64,000 nucleotides of DNA. Origin: Massospora cicadina. Lineage: Eukaryota > Entomophthoromycota > Entomophthoromycetes > Entomophthorales > Entomophthoraceae. Each line of letters begins with the position of its first letter. The first letter of the stretch is position 1. The notes beneath the pieces were generated by a model, which worked only from the letters and a program-made list of their open reading frames with translations, searched no databases and was not told where the DNA came from. Below are positions 54,881-64,000 of this stretch, one piece after another. The stretch covers positions 34,765 to 98,764 of the forward strand of contig JAKSZP010005600.1 of assembly GCA_022478985.1 (NCBI GenBank). The letters are read 5' to 3'. Made by a program: the position numbers and the translations under genes.

Positions 54881-55047
54881 GTAAAATGACTACTTTGGTG
54901 AAAAGGTCATTAAAATCAATTTTAGACCAATTAGTTGCAAGGCCAAACATAAACAAAACCAAGTTTTTAGTTGTGATTCAGCTTTCAGGAAATCAAACTA
55001 TAATTAAAGTAATTGGAACATTAGTACCTTCTAACTGTATTATTTAA
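54881..55047 (+). pseudogene. Possible gypsy protease scrap (Gy6)
   Basis: The ORF 54,856-55,047 reads LARPNINKTKFLVVIQLSG-like text (as ARPNINKTKFLVVIQLSGNQ) then TIIKVIGTLVPSNCII. The pattern F.V.(I)QL.GN...IK(V)I(D)(S/T)...SNCII recalls the start of a retroelement aspartic protease (L(V/I)DSGAT..F(I)), with the active site changed to GTLV. One weak match only. Confidence 0.3.
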
Positions 55048-55770
55048 GATTAGTGAAAAAAGCACCAATATAGAAAGAGGCAATTTAATAACATGTCAGT
55101 ATATTCCCTGTAAGGCATAGGTTCTGAAAGCAGAGGCTTCAGGGATTAATGACAGGCTTTGTCAAAAACGCTTGACATAAGGCCAGCATTTTGCAAGGTT
55201 AATTACAAAAGGCTGCTGATCATGCCTTTAACATCGTCATCAAAAGAAGATTTCATTTAAGTTTTATATGGGAGGAAGTCTTTCATAGAATAAGTTCCAT
55301 TTAAAAAGTAATGGGCATAAGCCTCTTGGAACCTAAATTGACAAAGGCTATAAAATTTGGTTGATTTAGGAAGTAAAATTGACCAATTACATATGAATTG
55401 AACAGTGAAACATAATTTTAAGGCAGTCACGTCATAGTTGATTATAAAATCAAAGTTAATGGAGTTAAAAGTTAAATTGTAAGCTTCAGAAACCTTATAT
55501 TTTACTGCTTTGTATAAAGTGCATGAAGCTCTCAGTTTCCTATGGTTAACTCATTTGACAATTGACATGCTTTTAATATTACTCTAGTTGAAAATAAAAA
55601 CTCTGGAGAAAATCCAAATTAGAAAAATAAACTCACCACTGACAATATGAATTAAATTGACACAGTATTATTTGCCAATTTAGGAGCGTATGGAAATTAC
55701 TCAAGCAATAAAGCAAGATACAAGTCAGAAAATAGGTGAAATAGAAAAGGTTTTATATAATTTAGAGAAA
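55048..55770. other. AT-rich stretch, no gene seen
   Basis: A short helical reading (MEITQAIKQDTSQKIGEIEK, from 55,690) ends at the LINE copy b target site; otherwise nothing is recognised. Confidence 0.35.
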
Positions 55771-55870
55771 TGGTAATTTGCCCTGTTAAAAAACTTTTCT
55801 CTCTCGTTGCAATCACTTTTACAACCTATTTGATTCAAGACTAGGCAAGTTTGATAATCTCATCAAGGAG

Positions 55871-57560
55871 ATTAGTGTTCACTCAATATTGGGTAGCAGT
55901 TGAACGAGCAAAGTAAAGGGCACAGGTGTGGGCTCCGCACCATAAAATTTTTGTAAACGCCCCAGTGACACCGGTGTCCTCAATAAAAATATGAAAAAAC
56001 TGGCAGTTAGTATTTCCCCAGTGATTTTGGACTGACAAGCAAAATGTAACCAGTTCATTAATACTCCACATTCCCAGCCCCTGTCATCAGTGGAGCATGG
56101 GGTTAAAGTATTCCTGGATATCCAACAAATGGCGCTTGGGAAAAAGGTTTGTGGAGATGTACACACCCATTTCCCAACTGCAGTATACATTGCACCGCAC
56201 TCCATGCCCCAAGGTTGGTTGAAAATCTCAGGTTTAAAAACAAACAAGTGGCGGATGAAGCTGAACAGGAGCGTGTGGTGGCGGACCTCCAGGACAGTCA
56301 ACGGTGGTTGAGACAAAGCGCTCTCATTATACCAAATAAAATCAAATTTTTGTTACATTTGACTTCCTCCCCACAACGATTAAGTGTACCATGCTGGAGC
56401 ACCACCTAATGGATGGGCTTAAAGCATAAGAAAAACTCAATACTTCAGGATGCATCACTTTACGCTCATGATGGACCTATGCACGGGCAAAGCAATCACT
56501 ATATCACTCCATCAGCAGTGGTTGTGGAAGATTTGACCCAAGTCCCCCACATCACTTTTGTGTTAGTTGATGGGCAGGAATTCAACCCGTTCCATGTCAC
56601 TGTGGATAGCGCACCCCTATCTGCACCTTTGCTGCACTTTTGGCCACAAGGCCCACACCTACCCAGCCAAGGAGGGCGTTCATAAAATAAAATCATACTC
56701 AGAAGCAATGAGCTGTGCAGACACCCATTATGAACCAGCCATAGATACTGATGCCGCCTCCCATGGAGCGTGCAGGGGTACTACATTCAGGTCAAACCTG
56801 TGTCCCTGCAGGAGCGTAAGAAGGCCAAACAGGCCAACAGGGCAGCAGCCAAGTTGGCAACCATGGCCGCATCCATGATATCGCCTTCTAGCTCCAGGAG
56901 GACATTGAGTCATTTGCTGCAGAAACTGCTCATGAATCCTTCCACCAATTAGATTGGGCCAACCAGCCTGATGACCCAATGGGTGAGTTTGATACACCTG
57001 ACCAATATTACCAAGCCTTGATTGAAACTGATTTTCCCAACCATTTCCATTCCAATTTTTTGCTGCCCTGCGATGATGCACCGCAAGAACACAGCAATTT
57101 TAAAAACTCAAAACAAAACAGAAAAAAGAACACCAAATACAGGAGGTGGAAGGCGAGTCAGTAGGGCGTACGGCTACCAACCTGAAGGTTTCAGGTTCAA
57201 TTCCTGCCCTTTGCACATCAATTGGGGTGCCATCCAAAGGAATCTATTGGCGGTTAGTAGGTCCAATAACACGAAAACCTTACCCATGATGTAACCAGAA
57301 AAATTTGAGTCCTGATCCGGAGGTGGAAAAACTTTCTTTGATGGAGTTGACCCTTTTCAGGTTTCATGTCATTTCTTTCTTTTGTTTCTTTCTTTCAGTA
57401 ATGCCTGTCCCCTGGTTGGCTTGCCTCAGTTACATAAAAAAAGAACACCAAATCCACATCTAAATCCAGAGTAACGTCAACCCTTAAGAAGTCGTACAAA
57501 GGTCCAACAATGAGGTCAAGGACCCTCACCTCTAAGAAAGCAGCAAAGGGAGGCCAAGGG
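55871..57560 (+). pseudogene. LINE copy b ORF1, interrupted by a SINE
   Basis: The position of the copy a start codon reads ATT (55,871-55,873), 83 bp inside the element, so the start is lost. The zinc-knuckle area (about 56,620-56,670) gives LCCTFGHKAHTYPAKE, matching ICNHCGSLGHKEHACPVKE of copy a with a frameshift and the last Cys changed to Tyr. Then YYIQVKPVSLQERKKAKQAN and RAAAKLATMAA (56,780-56,880), a basic Ala-rich tail. The SINE at 57,139-57,436 interrupts the C-terminal part. Stops and frameshifts are numerous. Confidence 0.75.
57139..57436 (+). mobile_element. tRNA-derived SINE with LINE-matching 3' tail
   Basis: A 298-bp insertion between perfect 17-bp duplications AAAAAAGAACACCAAAT (57,122-57,138; 57,437-57,453). 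The head has an A-box-like GCGAGTCAGTAGGGCG (57,153-57,168) and a B-box GGTTCAATTCC (57,194-57,204), i.e. an internal RNA polymerase III promoter. The body includes a pyrimidine run (57,372-57,395). The tail GTCCCCTGGTTGGCTTGCCT then CAGTTACATAA matches the 3' end of LINE copy a at 35 of 40 positions. It postdates LINE copy b, whose ORF1 it splits. Confidence 0.9.
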
Positions 57561-57599
57561 TGCCCTTCCCCTCACACCTAAGGTGCAACGGGGGGAGCC

Positions 57600-58290
57600 T
57601 TCACAATAGGGATGTTGAACCTCGCTGGACTCAAGGCCTCGCCATCCTGGACTAGAAAACTGAGTTTTTTATAAAATAATTTGCATGTGGACATCCTGGC
57701 CATTCAAGAAACTCACTGTCCATATGTTGCTAAGGACACATGGGCAACCATGTTCCTCCCTTCCCTTTCCTTTTGGTCACCGCACTGTGTGTTGCTTATA
57801 TGAGTGACCCATAATTTTTAAATTTATTTCTTCAAATTCATACCTCGGAGGACATGTACTAGTTGTGTCCATTTTATGGGATGACAAAGTGCACGCTGTC
57901 ATTAGTGTTTATGCCCCAACCTGTGCACAAGCTCATTGGGAATTCTTCTCATCTGTTATTTCCTCCTGCTTCCCCCTGACTCATTTGTGGTAGGCGATAT
58001 GAACTGCTGGGCCAACCTGGCCACCAACTGCAGGCCTTTGGCGCCTGCTCCCCCACAGGGGCATGTAGATCTTCGCGTTCTAAAGGCCACTTTGAGCTGT
58101 TTGATACCCTACCTAAACATGCACAGCTACTACACAACATGTCTTGTCCCCATTTGCACAACGGTCAGCTTATGTTGATGTCCCGCATTGACCTTATTCT
58201 TGCCGCATTGAAATTTTGGTCTCAGGTTGCACACTTTATGATGACAAAACTCGATTTATCTGACCACAGGTTGTGTCAATTCTCCTTCTC
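57600..58290 (+). pseudogene. LINE copy b ORF2: AP-type endonuclease
   Basis: Reads IGMLNLAGLKASPSWTRKLS, then VDILAIQETHCPYVAKDTWA (metal-binding Glu in QETH). ORF 57,936-58,178 reads PPDSFVVGDMNCWANLATNC (GDMN Asp kept) and PPQGHVDLRVLKATL. ORF 58,139-58,552 gives LMSRIDLILAALKFW and LDLSDHRLCQF (SDH). The same order as copies a and c. Frameshifts occur between QETH and GDMN and before SRID. Confidence 0.85.
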
Positions 58291-58879
58291 TTTGTCGCAC
58301 CTAACAGAACAGGCTTCAAAGTGGTGCAAACTCCACCCATCCGAGATCATTGGCCCAGGTTTTCCTCATGGGTGGACACCAAAACCTCAGCACCAGAGTT
58401 TACCACACCGTTCTGTACAGACCCACTTTCAATCTGGTCAGATTCAAAGCGAACACCATCCACCAAGCATGCCACACCTCATCACGTCACTCTCAGGCTG
58501 CCTTGGCAGTCATTTTGTGCACGCTTGCAGAAGTGGACCACCTGGAATCTAATGTCCCTGCTGCAGGCTACAACCTGGCTTAAAGGTTGCAAGTGGGCAG
58601 AAGTGTCCGCTTGCCTCAACGCACTGGTAAGGCAACAAAAACATTGCGTTTGTGTACAGTACAAAGCAAAAAATATAACAGCTGGTGACACGTTCTCTGC
58701 CTACTTTTTCCAAAATTTATTCACACTGTGACAGAGCTTGGCCTGAAAACAGGTGAGGCGGCCTGAACACTCCGTCACAGAAACTCTAGCCAAAGTGACA
58801 AACAAAGCTCAAAACTATTTCTCCAAAATTTTATCTCTGCAATCCAGCTGAACTAGCTGAAGTTGCGAAATTCTTGAAA

Positions 58880-59800
58880 GCGCACATATCTGCACCATTA
58901 CCGTTATCTGGAGTTAATGAATTTAATTTCTCGTGACAAACTCTGGTATGCCGTTTGTGGTGCACTGTACAGGAAATGACCAGGTCCAGATGGGATTCTT
59001 TATGAGTTCTACAATAAATATTTTAATTGTTATTCCTCATTGCTGCTTGCCTCAATGAATCAATGCTTGCTAGAAATGCGCCTCCTTCCTGAGGGCCAGG
59101 AGGCTTTCACAATAACGCTCTATAAGAAAGGGGATAAGCTGGACTTGGCCAACTGGCGCCCCATATCACTTACTAACACCACTACTAAATCATTTACTAA
59201 AATTATGGCCAATCGCCTAGGAGAAGTTGACTCTGATCTCATTTCCTCTGAGCAATTTTATCATTACCAAGCGGTCTATATGGGACAACATTCATACTGT
59301 AGCCAACTTCCGTCAATCCACAACTACTGGATTACTTGTTTTTTTAGACTAGCAGAAGGCTTATGATAGAGTCAACTGGGCTCACCTCAAAGCCTGCCTC
59401 CACAAGTTCCACCTCCCCCATCAGTTCATTAATTGGGTGATGTTGCTTATGGAATCCGCCACAATGGCTGTGCGTGGCCCTGGCTTCCTCACTGAAGTAG
59501 TTCACCCTCAAAGGGGACACCGCCAAGGGGACCCTTTGAGCCTGCCTTTATATAACTTCAGCCTTGACCCACTTTTGCGCAACGTGAATGCCCGCCTTAC
59601 TGGTGACCATGTGCAAGGCTAAGCACAAGTCAAAATGTTGCGTTTGCTGATGATTGTGTGGTTGGGGTATCTAACAAACAAGATGAACGCACGCTTGAGG
59701 ATACTATCCTGGTTTACTCCAGGGTAAGTAACGCTGCACTTAACGCCTCCAAACCGAAATCATTCTCCTTGGTCAATTCCAAGCCCATTGGTCACCAGTA
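58880..59800 (+). pseudogene. LINE copy b ORF2: reverse transcriptase
   Basis: ORF 59,040-59,366 reads MNQCLLEMRLLPEGQEAFTI, TLYKKGDKLDLANWRPISLT and NRLGEVDSDLISSEQF. The DQEKAYDR block is present as D-stop-QKAYDRVNW near 59,350. ORF 59,437-59,622 reads MMLLMESATMAVRGPGFLTE and HPQRGHRQGDPLSLPLYNFS. The catalytic FADD is at 59,643-59,654 with both aspartates. The domain order matches copy a, and the block missing from copy a (RQGDPLS) is readable here. Confidence 0.85.
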
Positions 59801-59925
59801 CCCCATTTCCTACCTGCTTCAGCAGCTAGCTCACAGGTTCGCTTGCCCTTCACACCCCAAAACACACCGCTTGTGCTCCCTTTCGTGCCAGGACCCACTG
59901 CTGGTCTGGTTCGCCATTTGGGTGA

Positions 59926-61188
59926 GTGGCTGGAGGCGGGGGGTACGCCTCATCAGTGATGGAGCACCATATGCTGGACAATGTCACAAAACGCATCGCC
60001 TCCCTCAGAGCCCACCAAGCTTCCCTTAAAAACAGAGTTGTGCTGGCCAACTCTATGCTCCTTTCTAAAGTTTGGCTTTTGGCCCATGCTATCAATTTTT
60101 CCACATCTTTCTTTATCTCGTTATATGCACTCCTTCAAAGGTGGCTTTGGTTAGGCCGCCCACCGCCAGTGCGCCTGGATGTCTTGTTTGGCCCTCGCCA
60201 TAGAGGTGGTATGGGCTTTCCCAACTTCAAGGCCCAAGCTGCCAAAATAGCTGGCGCCTGGATCGCTACAGTCACCAACCCCACACTCCCAGCCCGGCAC
60301 TGGTCATTTGCAGCTCACTCCAATTTATCCCACGCCCTGGGCCTCAGCAATCCTACCCACCCCCATTCTCTGTTAAAATATCTTGCATAAAATCCCTCTG
60401 CTGCGAGCCTGCATGAGATGTCGCCCCACTAAAACGAATTCTCCTCTCATGCAAAGTGCTGAGTGGAGAATTTGCATCAGTGGGCACACTTTCCAGAGGG
60501 GTCGCCCTACTCCCCGCTTCACACAGGAAGTACAAGGCCAAGCCTTTCTAAACAGTTTGATACCAAAGAGGTCCCCTATCAGGGCCAGGGATTGATTATC
60601 TGGACATGCTAGACATTCCTACTTCTTAGAAACTCAGAAAGCCATCTGGAAGTAAAACCATCACCCTCTTCTGAAGCTGCATGTTAATTACCATGTTTGG
60701 CGCTGCTTGAAACAGGTATACCATATTGCCAAGTGGTCCAATGTTTCACACTCCTCAAGTATTATGTGTGACCGTTATGGAACTTTGGTCCACCTCCTGG
60801 AAGAGTGCCCTCTGTCAAAAGCGATCTGGCGTGAGGTTCAACGTCTCTTTTTCCAGGATCAAACACAACCCTTAGCCTCTCTAAGGACATCTTTGCCTTG
60901 TCCTTAAATTCTCCAATACATCCTTATTTCTGAGCCTTAGTGGTTGCAATAGCAATGTAGACTATCCATAAGGTTGTCTTGGATGCCATCTCAGGCACAA
61001 CTCCCACCCTCCATGAAGCTGTACGCTTATTCCAGTCACTCCTCATGGACCACTTTCAATCTTGGCTTTTTGGGTACCTACCTTCCCATCAACGACAGTT
61101 GGTCTCATCCTGGTTTCCAGTTTTAATTCATCACTTCAGACCCCTTCCTTCATACATTCTCAATAGTGGTGCAAGCCTCTACTCATGA
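59926..61188 (+). pseudogene. LINE copy b ORF2: C-terminal region
   Basis: ORF 59,926-60,390 (154 codons) reads MEHHMLDNVTKRIASLRAHQ, VVLANSMLLSKVWLLAHAIN and VLFGPRHRGGMGFPNFKAQA. ORF 60,707-60,907 carries the Cys/His tail with the first Cys lost: SSIMCDRYGTLVHLLEECPL then SKAIWREVQRLFF. ORF 60,979-61,188 reads HEAVRLFQSLLMDHFQSWLF, corresponding to HVHLLEHFQAWLYGYM in copy a. The 3' untranslated stretch runs to 61,337. Confidence 0.8.
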
Positions 61189-61354
61189 TACCCCCCTTCC
61201 TTTACTTTGCGTTCCCTCTGGCAACAGGAGACAGTGTTAGCTTCTCTGGGGAGCCTCTTGCTGAATTTAGTTCTTTTAGTTTAAATATCAGAAATGTCCA
61301 TCTCCTGGTTGGCCTTCCCCTAATAAAATTAATACTTTGGTAGTTTGCCCTGTT

Positions 61355-64000
61355 TTTTAAGGGATGGGCACCGTTGCTATTAATGTAATGAATCCATTGG
61401 AAGTATCTGCCTCACTAGGGACACAAAATATGTTGGAGCCATATACCAAAAATATATAAACGATATGATTCATTACTTTGTGTTGATTACGTCTTTTTTT
61501 GATCAGATGTAGATATATTAAAAGTACCGAGAATTACTGGAAGGCTGTGATATGTGATCTAAGGCTTCTGGTCAAGATGGTGAAGTATTAAAACTTTTAT
61601 ATGATCGCATTATTTAGCTTGTCCTAGATTAAGATTTAATGATTTATTTAATCTTATATCATGGAATATTTTTTTGGCTTATTAACTAACTTTTAAGAAG
61701 GTTGAGTTGAGCTACTAATTAAATTAAAAATCTATTGACTGGTGGCAGCTAAGGATTTAAGCGTTAATCCTAAAATATATATTGGATATAATCTCATCAT
61801 TGTTTAGTGACTTTTTTTATTAGATAGTTGCTATAAATGTTACACTTTGGCTTTGAAAAGAAGCATTTACATGAGACAATCAAGTTAATATTAACTGCCA
61901 ATATCAATAGCTATTATCTTGGCAATTTTTCAAGATATTCTGAAGATTATAGCTGGGGCTAGCTAAGAGTTGGATCACATTTTTCTAAAAGTTAGTCTAA
62001 TTTATATTTATTAACCAATATTATCATAGGCAATGTCTTCTGAAATTATATAATAGTGACAATCTCAATTTTAAACTCATCTTTTAGTATTCAAGATACT
62101 ATATAATATCCCAGATTTATAATAGAATTAGTGTTAAATCTGATACTTTTTTTATTTATTTTTGTTTAAGTTAAAATGTTAGACTTGGTCTACCTTTTTA
62201 ATCCATGAGTTACCCCAAGTGTGGTTGGTTTACATTTTAAAAAAAACTATACTTAGCTGTTGTCACACACAAGCATCTATCTATTCAAATAAACTGTTAA
62301 TCAAGCTTATTCACCTTTAGAAATGATAGATTTTGAAGCACAGTAAGGATATATGCTAAAGGTGGCTTAAATTTACTAATAAACTTACTTAGCTTGAGAT
62401 AATTAATACTTTAGTTATACTTTAATATGAAAACAGAGAACCTTTTTATAAAAACTATAGATTGGAAATATCAGCTACCAATTATTATTACTTTTTTATA
62501 ACTTCAAAAAACGTCTTATTTTTCTTATAATTTTTTCAAGATATAAATGTATGTAATAAAGTTACTATTATCATTATTTATTCAGGGAAGGAGACCATGG
62601 GACATACACTTCCAATTACAAAAGTTAAAATTAGAGAATCTAACAAAAGAAAATAAAATAGACTCCTCAGACTTAGTTATGCCTCTTACTGTTGTCAGCC
62701 ATTACCTTTAGGTTTCAAAAGATTGGGAGCATTTCTCATCAGAGGATTTATGCCAAGATATAGCATATGTGGAGAAAAGAGTCTGGTTTTAGGAACCATA
62801 AGTGTAACCATAATTTAATTATTTTCTTCCATTTGGGTTTCATGTGGCAAAATATCTAAGTTCAAAAAGTGACCTAGTAGGTGGAAGTGAAACGGTTAAC
62901 TGGCTTACAACTTTTGGAGATGTTTTATTGATAGCATTTAGACAATTGTATTATAAAGTCCATATGCTATATCAGTATATGTGCATGAAGCGAGGCAGGG
63001 ATGATTGACTCCATTCTGATAGAAGCTATATTTGTAGACAGTAAGAACTCCCAAGTATGGTATTGGCAGAGAAATAAATTCTTCATACAAGATAACTTTT
63101 AGAGGACAGCACTCAACTTGGTGTTTTAAAGTTCCAAGTTGTCCAATTAATGCAAATGTAGATTGAAAGGAATTAAAAATTTCACCATTGCAATATTCTT
63201 CTCATGCATCTCTAAGCAAGAATGTGTATGCACAGTTAAAGAAAATAATTATTGTGTATTTAAAATTTTTTTCTAATATGTAGTTTGTATACTTTATACA
63301 ACATATCAAAATAATGTACGCAAATTATGGTGCCTTGACAGAAAAGTACACTTTTTGATCAATAACTTGTCCATAAAAATCTAAAATGAAGACTAATGGT
63401 GGATGGCCCCTATGGTTGGTTTGCCCACTGTTGTCAAAAGCGTTGACTAGACTTCAGATGACTACCTTTTTTGTTATTTGAACTAAATAAAAAGAATGCT
63501 ACGCTCTTAACATATCAGACTATAATGCTTTTGTACCATATCTTGGAATCTCCAGTAATTCCAGAATTTTCGCACAGGAGTTCTATTCTTAAAATTAGGT
63601 TCCCATAAATCGGTACAATTATGTTTATTGTGCTCATAGTACAAAATTATATTCCATATCAATCTTACTACTAAAAATTAGGACCTTGTTGTTCCATGGC
63701 TAGGAGATCAACTATATATATTTCCCTTATTTATCATGATAAATAATAACCTTTTGTCTAAACTACTGACTTATTTGAGAGTCATTCCTGGAGTGGAAGT
63801 CCACTATACCAGGAATTGTAGGAACTGTTTACCATATAGCTTTCTATACAATATTCTACAAAATCAATCTTTCTAGGGGACAGAGATTGTATGATCATAC
63901 AAGTATAGAAAAAGTTACAAGGAGGAACTACTACCTGAGCAGTGGTGTGCGTTTGCCACGCACTACATTGTGATGCTCATTACAGGAAGACTGGCATAGT
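61355..64000. other. AT-rich stretch, no gene seen
   Basis: No ORF over 60 codons, no RNA gene, no LTR or duplication recognised. Some plus-strand stretches around 62,900-63,250 look faintly protein-like but carry no motif. Confidence 0.45.

Larger units (their letters stand above)
55788..61337 (+). mobile_element. Full-length L1-like LINE, copy b, with nested SINE
   Basis: Plus-strand element of 5,550 bp, flanked by a 17-bp duplication with one mismatch (TGGTAATTTGCCCTGTT 55,771-55,787; TGGTAGTTTGCCCTGTT 61,338-61,354). Subtracting the SINE and its duplicated target (57,139-57,453) leaves 5,235 bp, against 5,234 bp in copy a. The 5' ends also align (CTTTTCTYTCT...AATCACTTT...TTTG(G)ATAATC). 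The 3' end is TCCTGGTTGGCCTTCCCCTA then ATAAAATTA. All domains of the family are present but frameshifted. Confidence 0.9.

Overview
This window looks like a transposon graveyard from a eukaryotic genome. No intact host gene was recognised. The organism is most likely a fungus with a large, AT-rich, repeat-laden genome, perhaps an early-diverging lineage. That placement rests only on the style of the elements (L1-like LINEs with a DQEKAYDRV-type reverse transcriptase, Ty3/gypsy elements, tRNA-derived SINEs) and is an inference. Almost every coding tract is broken by frameshifts and stops, so this is old DNA and not an active cluster. GC content was judged by eye only.

Layout, left to right. 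1-5.9 kb: pieces of decayed gypsy-type elements (a minus-strand gag capsid at the left edge, coiled-coil and unrecognised ORFs, a possible integrase scrap). 5.9-9.2 kb: AT-rich sequence with a tRNA-Pro-like relic and a tiny retroposed tail. 9,220-14,453: a full-length, 5,234-bp, minus-strand LINE (copy a) with a perfect 15-bp target duplication. 14.5-20.3 kb: AT-rich sequence with a probable tRNA-derived SINE, three ultrashort retro-insertions and an unrecognised decayed coding tract. 20.9-25.3 kb: plus-strand gypsy relic (Gy4). 26,475-32,650: minus-strand gypsy (Gy3) with 1.1-kb LTRs. 33,079-39,648: minus-strand gypsy (Gy2) with 0.47-kb LTRs. Gy3 and Gy2 seem to split an older minus-strand element (Gy7) whose primer-binding site and LTR edge survive at 39,671-39,752. 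39,753-48,085: plus-strand gypsy (Gy1), about 745-bp LTRs, with a related solo LTR nested inside pol. 48,166-52,522: 5'-truncated LINE copy c on the minus strand. 53.2-55.0 kb: further gypsy scraps (Gy5, Gy6). 55,788-61,337: full-length LINE copy b on the plus strand, carrying a 298-bp SINE in ORF1. 61.4-64 kb: AT-rich, nothing recognised.

Four relationships stand out. (1) Gy1 and, more decayed, Gy2 both carry a dUTPase-like domain between protease and reverse transcriptase, with the GILDxxY motif readable in each. (2) The SINE inside LINE copy b ends in the same 3' tail as LINE copy a (35 of 40 positions), so the LINE machinery probably mobilised the SINE. (3) Four loci hold 16-29-bp inserts ending in the same tail (CCATCTAGTACT + A-run) between 15-17-bp target duplications; a fifth insert is almost only an A/T tract. 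They look like extreme 5' truncations of a retroposon whose full copy is not in the window. (4) Gypsy elements with different LTRs share the same 17-18-nt primer-binding site, implying one tRNA primer.
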